Positions 48,394-57,922 of a stretch of DNA of 64,000 bases are shown piece by piece. The stretch spans positions 248,001-312,000 of the forward strand of contig SAXG01000013.1 of NCBI GenBank assembly GCA_012932865.1, written 5' to 3'. The notes under the pieces were generated by a model, which worked only from the letters and a program-made list of their open reading frames with translations, was not told the DNA's origin and did not search any database. The number at the start of each line of letters is the position of its first letter. Within the stretch, counting starts at the first letter, position 1. Source of the stretch: Amylostereum areolatum (Eukaryota > Basidiomycota > Agaricomycetes > Russulales > Stereaceae). The translations under genes and the position numbers were made by a program.

Positions 48394-49230
48394 ATGGGTC
48401 GCCGTCCCTTCCGCTGCTACCGCTACTGCAAGAACAAGCCGTACCCCAAGTCAAGGTACAACCGTGGTGTCCCCGACTCCAAGGTGCGCCGACCGCACAT
48501 CACTCGTCCCGTCATCCTGGCTGACTGGAATGCCTTTTTGCTTAGATCCGCATTTTCGACCTTGGTCGTAAGCGCGCGTCGGTCGATGACTTCCCTTACT
48601 GCGTCCATCTCGTCTCGGACGAGTACGAGCAACTTTCATCCGAGGCGCTGGAGGCAGCCCGTATTTGTGCCAACAAGTACGTGACGAAGACGTCGGGCAA
48701 GGACACCTTCCATTTGCGCGTGCGCGTGCACCCCTTCCACGTCCTCCGCATCAACAAGATGTTGTCGTGCGCCGGCGCTGATCGGCACGTCTTTCTCCCC
48801 CATGTATATTGCATCCGCTGACGTCTGAGGGCACGTATAGTCTTCAGACCGGTATGCGTGGCGCGTGGGGCAAGCCGTACGGCACGGTTGCGCGTGTTGA
48901 CATTGGACAAATCATCCTGTCGATCCGTTGCAAGGACCAGCACGCCCCCGTCGTGCAGGAGGCGCTCCGCCGCGCACGGTACAAGTTCCCGGGTCGCCAG
49001 AAGATCATCGTCTCACGCAAGTGGGGCTTCACGAACGTCAACCGGGAGGACTACTTGAAGTTGAAGGAGGAGAAGCGCGTGTTGCAGTGCGTCCCTTTCC
49101 CCTTTTATACCTACGGGTGCGTGTTTCTGGAACTAATGCGTGTGAATCTGGCAGGGATGGAGCTTATGTGCAATACATTCGTCCGCGGGGCAACCTGGAG
49201 GCGAACCTCCGTGCTCAGCTGCGGGCGTAA
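48394..49230 (+). CDS. RPL10: 60S ribosomal protein L10 (uL16)
   Basis: Component of the large ribosomal subunit. Exons 48394-48483, 48546-48784, 48841-49086, 49155-49230 give 216 residues, the expected size. It starts MGRRPARCYRYC-like ([20 protein letters not shown]), then [70 protein letters not shown] and the end [13 protein letters not shown]. The second intron begins with GC rather than GT. The whole gene is intact. The call is secure. Confidence 0.97.
48785..48840 (+). other. GC-AG intron in RPL10
   Basis: Donor GCACGT, acceptor TATAG, 56 nt. It is forced by the highly conserved protein sequence ADR|LQTGMRG: any nearby GT donor breaks the frame. The other RPL10 introns and almost all others read in this window are GT-AG. 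Confidence 0.85.
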
Positions 49231-49889
49231 ATTATGGCATGTATCGATAGCTTGAGGACGTCTCTGAGGACGCGATGTGATGATGATTGCTACCGCAGGA
49301 TGATGGTGTGTGTGCGTGTGCGTAAGGACTTTCGCTCGTTCTTTCCTTCTTCCATTTTTTTTCGCCGAGGGAAGCCATGCCCTATTATTCACTACATCGT
49401 TTTTATCCGTGAACGATGGCTAGGGGAAACGGGGCAGAGATTGAACTATATCGTGTTTCGTAGGGTAGAAATTGTCCGCGCACGTCGTACTGTAGCTAGC
49501 GGACGCTTATGAATCGATGACATGCATTTGCTGAACCTTGCTGGAACCTTGGCCGAGTCCCGTGCCGGGATTTGATTGGCTGGGTGCAGTGATTCCATTG
49601 GCCGGTTGGTGTGATTGGATGGTTGCCGTGATTGGTCGGCTGTGATTGGTGGAACGAGGTGGATCGGATGCGATTGGAGCGGCGATGTCGACCAGGAAAG
49701 GCTAGATGCATGACGGCATGGTAAGCTGCCAATGTCGGGAGCTGTCAGGCATCAGCCGAGCCGAGCTCCTGTTTCCTGTAGGGGATTGAATCCGCCATTC
49801 ACTTTTTGCTTTTGGACTCGATCTTCGTTTACCATCGACCACGTTGTCCCGCAAGCCCTCGTCCTCATCGTCCTCCTCGACGAGCAGCC
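49231..49889. promoter_or_regulatory. WC-1 upstream region
   Basis: About 660 bp between RPL10 and WC-1, both on plus. It holds the RPL10 3' UTR and a cluster of ATTGG (CCAAT) words at 49574-49677. No gene recognised. Confidence 0.6.
49574..49677 (-). promoter_or_regulatory. Cluster of six CCAAT boxes (minus orientation)
   Basis: GATTGG at 49574, 49613, 49630, 49644 and 49672, plus CATTGG at about 49596: six copies in about 104 bp. The core is CCAAT on the other strand, the target of the HAP/CBF complex. It lies 210-320 bp before the WC-1 ATG. Confidence 0.65.
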
Positions 49890-52452
49890 ATGCCCTTCGA
49901 GCGTTACCTCCAAGCAGACCGCCCCGCTCAACCGCCTTCCGCTCCCGCCCCCGCCCCCGCCGACTACCCCTCTCACCTATTCGACCCCTCGGCCGCTTAT
50001 CCTGCCCCAGTCCCCGCCGATCCCAACCCCTACGCCCACGGACATCACCACCATCGTCCTTTCTCCTTTCATGTCCCCAGCTTTGTTTTCGGCGGTCCAC
50101 CCACCCTCGCACCAGGCGGGGGCGCAGAGGTCCTCCCCGCCGGTCTCATCTCGACTCCCGGCGCCGTCCCCGGTCCCAACTCGTGGTACTCCAACCCTAG
50201 CTACCTCCCAAAACACCAGGACCCTTCGTACGTTTTCCACTTGGTTTCGAATCGCGTCTCGATGTTCACATCTCCTGCGTTTTAGTTGGCCATCGCACGG
50301 GCAGGTAGAGCACGGCTGGAATAACGCCGGGGCGTTGGCCTCGCCCCAGGCGCACGCCTTGGCACCGTCCTCGAGCTCGAGCGCGAGCGCGTCCCATCTT
50401 GTGCCCGCCTCCTTCGTTCCTCCCTCCGGACCCGCGCCCTCGAACTCCCAACCGGAGACCGGCTCACAGGCGTCCCCTCCAGCATACCCCCCATTCGCGT
50501 GGAATACCACCTCGCTGTCCCTTGCCTCCCCTCTCGGTCTTTATTCCACCTCAGGATTCGACATCCTCTCCATCCTCGCCCGTGTATCGACCAGGCCGAA
50601 CCCCAAAATCGTGCTGGGTCCCGTCGACATGTCCTGTTCCTTCTGCGTCGTCGACGTCCGTCGATACGACAGCCCGATCGTCTACGCCTCGCCCACCTTC
50701 TACCGCCTCACCGGATACGAGGAGCGCGAGGTCCTCGGTCGCAACTGTCGTTTCCTCCAGAGCCCGGACGGCCGTGTTACGAAGGGTGAGGCTAGACCGC
50801 ACGACACCGCGAACGCTGTCGCCCACCTCCGCAAGAGTCTCAGCGCCGATAAGGAGTGTCAGGCGAGCATTATCAACTTTCGCAAGGATGGTACCGCGTT
50901 CCTCAACCTCGTGACCGTTATCCCCATCTTCGGCGGCGTATCCAACCACCCGAGCGAGGCCGACCACGTCGCCTACCATGTCGGCTTCCAGGTCGATCTC
51001 TCCGTCCAGCCCAACGCGATCGTCGACAAGCTCCGCGACGGCTCGTACATGGTCGACTACAGCAGCAAATTGACCCTTCCCGGTCCCACCGCCGGCCTTT
51101 CCTCCCGCGACCGTCGCAACAAAGCCTACTCTCTCACCGTCTCCCAAGAGCTGCAGGAGATGCTCTCCGATGCCTCTTTCGTGTCCTCCATCGCCCCCGC
51201 GACAGCGAGCCTCGCCCCGGACTCCCTCCAAGACTGGTACGAGGGCAACCAGCCCCTGAGCATGCTCCTCCTCAAAGCCACCACCGACTTCGTCCTCGTC
51301 CTCTCCCTCAAGGGCTCCTTCCTCTACATCGCCCCCGCCGTCACCCGCGTGCTCGGCTACGCGCCCGACGCGCTCATCGGAAAGTCCCTCACGGATTACT
51401 GCCACCCCTCCGACATCGTGCCCCTCACCCGCGAGCTCAAGGAATCCTCCATCCCCACCTCCCAAACCGACGCGCCCTCCGCGGACTCCGAGGGCGCCCA
51501 TCTCCCCGCGCCCGCCTTCGCCCCCGCGCACGGCTCCCCCCGCCCCGTCAACCTCCTCTTCCGCGCCCGCACCCAATCGGGCGGGTATCTGTGGCTCGAA
51601 TGCCGCGGCAGGCTGCACATCGAGCCCGGGAAGGGCCGCAAGGCGATCATCCTCTCCGCGCGCGCGCGCTCGATGCCGTTCCTCCCGTGGCACGCCATCC
51701 CGCAGGCACCGGCCCACTACGAGACGGAGGTGTGGGGCATGGTCAGCGCCGCCGGCACCATCCTCTCGGTCGGGACTGGCATCAAGGATTTGCTGGGATG
51801 GACATCGGTCGACGCCGTCGGAACGCCCGTGGGCGAATTCGTCCCGGACAATCCGCGCGCCCGCGGCGCGCTCAACGCCGCCTTGAAGCGCATGGCCGCG
51901 CGCACCGTCGACGCGCCCGAGCGCGTCCGCCTCCCTCTGCTTACCAAAACGGGCGCGACCGCGGACACGTGCATCGTGTTCTACCCGCCCCCGCGCGACG
52001 CGCCCGCGCACACGCCCATCGTGTGCGAGCTCCGCCCGCCGTCGCACGCGGCGCCCAAGGCGTTGCGCCCGGGAGGGGCGGGGAACGTGTTTCGGGAGAT
52101 GGAGACCGGGCAGGGCAGCAGCTGGCAGTTCGAGTTGCAGCAGCTCAAGATCGAGAACAAGCGACTTGTGGCGGAGATCGAACAGTTAGAGACGGAGGTG
52201 GGGACGACGCGGACGCCGTCGGCGCATGAGCGCTCGCCGTCGGTGCCTCTGCAGCAGGTACAGCAGAAGCAGCAGCAGCAGCAGCAGCAGCAACAGACGC
52301 CACAGGTGGGGCGTTATCAGGTGCAGGAGCACCCGTCAAACATGCATACTATGCATAACTGGGACATGTCGATGTTGATGCAACAGCAGCAGCAGCAACG
52401 CCAGGCGCACGCGCACGTCAACCCGCTCAAGAGACAGTGGGATGGCACCTAA
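49890..52452 (+). CDS. White collar 1 photoreceptor (basidiomycete type, no zinc finger)
   Basis: Blue-light receptor and transcriptional co-regulator that pairs with WC-2. Exon 1 49890-50227, 58-nt intron, exon 2 50286-52452; about 834 residues. The N-terminus is Pro/Ala-rich. The LOV domain (about residues 215-370) has GRNCRFLQSPDG with the flavin-binding Cys at about residue 267. It is followed by a second PAS domain (KATTDFVLVLSLKGSFLYIAPAV, about 51270) and a third PAS-like domain (VWGMVSAAGTILSVGTGI, about 51735). A short coiled coil and poly-Gln tract follow at the C-terminus. No GATA-type zinc finger is present, as in other basidiomycete WC-1 proteins, where DNA binding is supplied by WC-2. 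Reading frame intact. Call secure. Confidence 0.95.
52256..52295 (+). repeat. CAG/CAA microsatellite encoding poly-Gln in WC-1
   Basis: A run of CAG with CAA interruptions, in frame, gives about ten Gln near the WC-1 C-terminus; a second short Gln run follows at about 52381-52400. Confidence 0.85.
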
Positions 52453-53232
52453 GCTCATTTATTTCTTTCCATCGTTCTTACTTTCCCAGGGATTTGTCTT
52501 CCGTTTATCTAACATGTCGTCTTGTCATACTCAGCGGTTTTCTCTGTCCTCGTCCTCGTCTTCGTTCTCGTCCTTGTCCTCGTCGTGTTCTCTTTCTCAC
52601 GCTTCGCTTCACATAAATTGAACATCGCTACCGCCCCTGAGGCACTCAAGTACTCAATATCCAACTTCCCTCATCCCCCCCACTCTTCCACACCCACCCC
52701 CACTTTCCCCCTTACCTCCACACCAACACTATATACTACGCCCTCGCCATCTCGCCATCCTATTTCTACAACCCCAGCTCGTCGCCTCAAGTTGCATCGT
52801 ATATATCCCCTATCGTCTCGCTGTCCCCAGGCTCCATCATGTATATTAGCAGTGCTCTCGAGCTCTCTCACGTGTATAGCATATAGTCCCCACACCCCGC
52901 GTCAAAAACACGATGACGCTCCTGTACCTTCCACGCGCTCCCATCCACGCCGACCGTCCCAAATCCAAATCGAGTTTGGTTTATTTCTGCGCGGCGGGGC
53001 TGAGGTAGGTAAGTACATGTACATGGCGGAGTCTGGGGATTAGGAACACGGGTACTTGGTAGGATGTGCGGGGGGACGAGATCGGAATTCGAAGAAAGGC
53101 TAGGAGGGTCTGGGACCGAGGATGCGAGGGGTGGGACTATGGTACACTTGCGGGAGCGAACTAAGGTGCGAACGAGCGTGCAGAAACGCCGTGAGGGGTC
53201 ATGAAAGAGCCATGAAGAGAGGCAGGATCGGG
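52453..53232. other. Intergenic between WC-1 and PDH kinase (convergent)
   Basis: About 780 bp holding two 3' ends. Pyrimidine-rich stretch with TCGTC/TCCTCG repeats at about 52535-52590. No recognisable gene; overlapping frames are low-complexity. Confidence 0.45.
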
Positions 53233-55587
53233 CTATGGCAGCGGTTCGCGGCTGCTCGACAACCGGTTCAGGTGGATGTAGACGTCCGTCCCGAAGCCGT
53301 CCATCGAAATCAGCTTGAGATCGCCCCCGAAGTAACGCGCGTACTGTGCTCGACCGCGTCAGCTGACCCCCCGAGCCGCGTTCGCGGAGAAAACGAGAGA
53401 GAAAACGACGCACCAAGCGCGACAAGGGCAGGCCGTACCCGAACCCGGCCATCGGCGCCTTGAAGTCGCTCGCCTGGAAATCCTGATCGATGCCCTGGCC
53501 CTCCATCGTGGTGTACATGTACGTCCAGATGAGCGGGATCGCGCTGCGGGGGATGCCGCCGCCCTCGTCCGAGATCTTGATCGTGATGTCCTCCTTGCCC
53601 TCGACGACGACGACCTTGATCGGGGGCAGGCGGTCCTCCTTGTCGTGGCCGTAGCGCTCGACGACGGCGCGGAGCGAGTTTTTTCAGCAGCTCGAAGCAG
53701 ATGTGGGAGAGGTGGCCGGGGACGTAGGCGAAGTGGAGGTCCTTGGGGCAGATGAGCTGGATGGGCGGGCCCTTGAACATCGCGTAGTGTTCCTCGCACA
53801 CGAACCGGGCGTTCTCGATCGCCTCGTGCACGATGTCGTACACGTTCTGGGTTATGGCCTGAGCACGTCGGGGTCGATGCAGGACGGGCGAGAAGGACTC
53901 ACGGAGCGCGTGCAGATGATGCCGACGTAGTCCGGGTGGGGTTGCAGCGTATTGAGCGCGATATCTAGTGTAAACGAATATCGTGAGCGAGACATGGTCG
54001 TAAAACAGCCCGACACTGCGAGCACGCCATCCCTGTTTCCGAGAAAGAAGGGCGAGGCTGATCCCTGACTATTTCTTGGGAAACAGACATGAGGGAAGAA
54101 TGTCGAACGGCACCCTTGTTTCCCGGAGACAAGGGTGAAATCGAGCACCTGGGAATCAACACCGAGGGGAGATGCTGAAGCATCGCCTTTATCCCCTGCA
54201 CATGTTGTTCCCCAGGAAATAGGGCACGATTTCACCCTTATGTCTGGGAAAAAAGGGGGCGGTCGGCAGTGATACGGGGGTTAGTCCACCCTTGCTTTCC
54301 AGCCTCGCTTCCCACATTGTTTCCTAGGAAATAGGTGGGCATGGACCACGACCCTTATTTCCCGGGAAGGTGCCGGTGCTGGCAGTGCGAGAAGAGAACG
54401 AAAAAGGACGCACGCTGACCGATGAGGAAACGGATGCCAATGCGGGACATGTAGAAGCGGTCGAGCCAGGCCTGCATGTCGAGGCCGATGCGGCGGGCGC
54501 CCTGAGAGCGCTTCCACTCGAGCACGCCCTGGGCGACGGTGGTGACGGTGGGGTCGTGTCGGCGTTTGATGTTGTCGAGCGTGCGGGTGAAGCGGTTGTT
54601 GTAGTCGTGGACCTCCGGGGGCCATTCGACGCCATTCATGTGGGCGTAGTACCTGTGTGTTTTTGCACGTCAGAAGCGAGCGGAGATGGCGTTGCGAGCA
54701 TGGCAGCTTCGATTCCGAAACAACAAGGGTGAACTCAGCCTTGAAAAATGCTTAACAATGCCCGGGGAGGCCAATGCGAGGCGGAAATGTCGAAGGCAAG
54801 GCTGAAGTGACCGTTCCTTCGAACATCCTCGCCTGCACGAGTCATTTCCCAAGACACAGTTAAAATTTTCGAGGCTGGATTTCTCCCTTGCTTCTTGGAA
54901 AGAAGGGGGCGATGCTAAAGGTACGCACCGTTTCTCGACGGGGATGCGGAGCTTGGTGCGCGAGCCGTTCCCGTGCCCATGCCCGTGGCCGTTTCCGTGG
55001 CCGGCCTCATAGTGCGAGTCCTCTTCGAAATGGAGGGACGGATTCGGGGTGGAGTCGGGGAGGGCGTTGGAGCCAGAGGCGGCGAGGGCGGTGCGGAGGT
55101 TATGCGGGAGGCTGATGGGCGGAAAGGTGATGAGCTCCTGGGTGCGGGGTGAGCAGCCGAGCGGGCCAAGCCCGCGCGGCGGGAGCGAAGAGCAGACGAA
55201 AAGCAGGGACGGACCTCGAAAGACTGGGCGTACCAGTTCTTGACCTTGTTGATGCTGGGCATGTGGCTGAGGTTGTGCGGGAGCTCGTCGAGCTCCTTCA
55301 TGCGGTGGGCGAGGCGAACGGGGAGTTCCTCTGTGCGGACTTAGCGGTGAAAATGAGAGCGCGGCGGGTGTGCGCACGCACCGACGAGAAACTGGCTTGC
55401 TTTGAGAAGCGTACCCTGGGACGGGTTCTGTCCAAAGCGAACCATCTGCTGGAGGGAGACTGGATCCGAGTCAGTCTGGCGCATGGTCATTTAGGGTTAC
55501 GACGAGCTGACCTCCGGTCTGAGGAAAGGACGCGAAGTGGGTGATCTTGTCCCAGAGCGCGGGCGTGATCTTGAAGCCCGCAGACAT
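53233..55587 (-). CDS. Mitochondrial pyruvate dehydrogenase kinase-type GHKL kinase, one-base frameshift in the N-box
   Basis: Phosphorylates and switches off pyruvate dehydrogenase in mitochondria. Start 55587 ([15 protein letters not shown]). Regions: FASFPQTG-(V/S)L-type lead, [57 protein letters not shown], and the GHKL core: N-box FELLKK (about 53685-53700), G1 box DEGGGIP, G2 box [11 protein letters not shown], and end DVYIHLNRL, stop at 53233. The N-box run of six A (T6 on plus at 53679-53684) should be five to read KN-S-RAVVE; one base is inserted in the catalytic N-box. A His-Gly-rich segment (about 54960-55010, [13 protein letters not shown]) interrupts the middle. Introns at 54653-54928 (276 nt) and 53965-54413 (449 nt) are unusually long and contain a repeat family. 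Housekeeping role suggests the frameshift is an assembly error. Confidence 0.9.
54031..54371. repeat. Array of degenerate palindromes in the 449-nt PDH kinase intron
   Basis: Eight units read in this intron: 54031-54052, 54063-54094, 54111-54137, 54205-54224, 54233-54259, 54287-54300 (half), 54311-54339, 54351-54371. Approximate consensus CCCTTGTTTCCCRGGAAACAAGGG. The best unit, 54111-54137, has nine-base arms CACCCTTGT/ACAAGGGTG. Spacing is irregular (about 20-60 nt). Each could fold as a hairpin in DNA or RNA. Confidence 0.8.
54711..54909. repeat. Same palindrome family in the 276-nt PDH kinase intron
   Basis: Units at 54711-54731, 54843-54858 (weak) and 54883-54909; the last reads CTCCCTTGCTTCTTGG then AAAGAAGGGGG. 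They match the family of the other long intron of the same gene, which itself carries eight copies. Confidence 0.7.
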
Positions 55588-56397
55588 GAGTGGAGAAGAG
55601 GAAGGAGCGGACGGGGAACGCAGACGACGGACGGACGAGCGAGCGTAGACTTATGCGAATGGCAAACTCTCAGACGAAACGGAGTCCGGGGTAATTTATT
55701 CACGTGCCAGCCTGGTCGCGGCCACGCACCAGTCCCATCCGCGCCATCTCCCAACTTCCCCCGCTCTTCCCCGCCCTCTCTCCCTCCCCCATCGCTCTAG
55801 ATTGCGACCCCATCTGCCGAACGACTCCTTTCTCCTTCCTTGACGCCCGGCACAGCGACCAAGTTTTGCCGCATCGGCATCCGGCCGCGGCGAGCACCAC
55901 CTCCAGTCCGCACCAGTCTGCACGCGACCCCGTTTTCCCCTGCCTAGAACCCTTTCCTTTTCCCACTGCCAGTCCTTTTCCCGCCATCTCAACGTCAATT
56001 TCATCGGCCACCCCCTCGTGTCTGATGCTCGCCTTCTCCGCATTCCCTTCGATTCTTCCCACTGATTCTCGACCGAGTAGCGGTATAATTAGCGTTACTT
56101 GGTCAATAAACACTTTCTCGTTGGTTTCGGCTGTCCGATAACATGGAAAATCGTATCTAGGGCCCCCCGTTCGCTCACGGTGCCCCGCCGCTCCAGTAAC
56201 CGGCAATCGTTGCGCATGTTTTATTGCAAGTCGAGAAGCAGCGGGCGAGGGCCGCGAGGCTGACGAGCAAACCCTAACCCCATCCATGTCGGGAATTGCC
56301 GAGGGCCCGGCTGACTCTGAGTCGCTCGTTTTCTCGTCCTCCAAGTTCGCACGTCCTTTCCTCCACCTCCTCTTCCGATCCTCGACGTCCGGCCACG
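55588..56397. other. Divergent promoter of PDH kinase and eIF2-alpha
   Basis: About 810 bp. TAATTTATTCACGTG at 55691-55705 combines an AT-rich TATA-like word and a CACGTG E-box, about 105 bp from the kinase start. A 145-codon plus frame (55704-56141) is low-complexity Ser/Pro and not called. Confidence 0.5.
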
Positions 56398-57717
56398 ATG
56401 CGATACTACGAACAAAGATATCCAGAGGTCGACGAGCTCGTCATGGTTCAAGTCCGCCAGATCGCCGAGATGGGCGCGTACGTCAAACTCGTGCGTTTCT
56501 CGCCATCTCTCCCCGCCTCGCACTTCCAATTCATCTCGTCGTATCTCTTTACAGCTCGAGTACGATAACATCGAGGGCATGATCCTCCTCTCAGAACTCT
56601 CCCGTCGTCGTATTCGATCTATCCAAAAACTCATCCGCGTCGGCCGCAACGAAGTCGTCGTCGTCCTCCGTGTCGACAAGGAGAAGGGTGCGCTTTCTCC
56701 TTATCCCATCACATACACAGGCACTCACGCACTCACAAATTATATTTTCTCGCGCAGGCTACATCGATCTCTCAAAACGCCGTGTCTCCCCCGAAGACAT
56801 CATAAAATGCGAAGAGCGCTACATGAAATCAAAAACCGTCTCCTCCATCCTCCGCCACGTCGCCTCCCGCCTTCCTTCCTTCGACCCCTCCGCCGAGCCC
56901 GCCCCCGATGCCGCCAAAAAGGACGCGGAAGAACCTTCCAAGCCCGATGCCCCCAAAGAAGACGACGCCGTGGAGGAAACGCCGCTCCCCCCCGGCTCGA
57001 ACGAGGAGGAGCGTCTCGAGCAGCTCTACGAGACCGTCGCCTGGCCTCTCGGCCGCAAATACGGACATCCCTACGACGCATTCAAACTCTCTCTCACGTG
57101 CGTCCTCTCTCCCCCTCACCTTTCTCCTCTAACGCTTTTCCCCAGCGAGCCCGATACCGTTTTTGGCGCCCTCCCAGCCGCGATCCCCACCGCACCACAC
57201 CTGCTGCTCACGACCACCATCGCGCGCCGCCTGACGCCCCAACCGATCAAGCTCCGCGCCGACGTCGAAGTCACCTGCTACAACACCTCCGGCATCGACG
57301 CGATCAAGAAAGCGCTGCGCGCGGGCGAGGCCGCCAGCACTGAGGCCGTGCCCATCAAGGTTAAGCTTGTCGCTCCCCCGCTGTATGTTCTCAGCACCAA
57401 CGCGACGGACAAGGTATATCATGAACCTTACGTGCGTTTTCCGTGGGTCTAATGCGAGAGGTAGTATGCCGCCGTCGAACGACTCGAGCGTGCGATCGAG
57501 ATGATCCAGAGCACAATAGAAGAGGAAGGCGGTGCGCTCATCGTCAAGATGAAGGTATGTCCCCCCCACTCTCCCCCGATGCCGTTTTCTCACTCGTGCA
57601 TTCACCACCCAGCCAAAAGCCGTCTCGGAGACGGAAGAGCAGGACCTCGCCCAGCTCATGGCCAAGGCGAGTCGGGAGAATGCAGAGGTATCCGGCGACG
57701 AGTCAGAGGAGGAGTAG
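56398..57717 (+). CDS. Translation initiation factor eIF2 subunit alpha
   Basis: Regulatory subunit of the ternary complex that delivers initiator tRNA. It begins [17 protein letters not shown] (56398). The S1 domain follows: [32 protein letters not shown]; the regulated Ser (Ser51 equivalent) is in SELSRRR, about residue 47. The helical domain has [15 protein letters not shown], and the C-terminal domain has [20 protein letters not shown] and [11 protein letters not shown]. An acidic tail SGDESEEE precedes the TAG at 57715-57717. An inserted Ala/Pro/Asp/Lys-rich loop (about 56880-57000) is longer than in animals. Five to six short introns, frame intact. Call secure. Confidence 0.95.
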
Positions 57718-57922
57718 ACGTCCTTTTCCGCACTTTTCGACCCCTCAGGCCTCAGCCCTCAAGCTGTCGCATCTGAACCTCGCACCGCGGCATGTAAACA
57801 TGTACACCACCCGCCCCCGAATGTAACCCCCCACCCACTGGCCATGTAGCATGTAGCATTACTGCAAACCTGTACCGTCGAGTCACATATAACATACTTT
57901 TTGGTCTACGCCTTCACAGGCC

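Noticed and set aside
50551..52229. 498-codon minus ORF and 457-codon plus ORF over WC-1
   Set aside because: Both are GC-driven alternate frames of the clear WC-1 PAS exon; compositions are Arg/Gly/Val-rich with no motif.
55704..56141. 145-codon plus ORF
   Set aside because: Pro/Ser-rich frame in the divergent promoter; no motif and overlaps likely UTRs.
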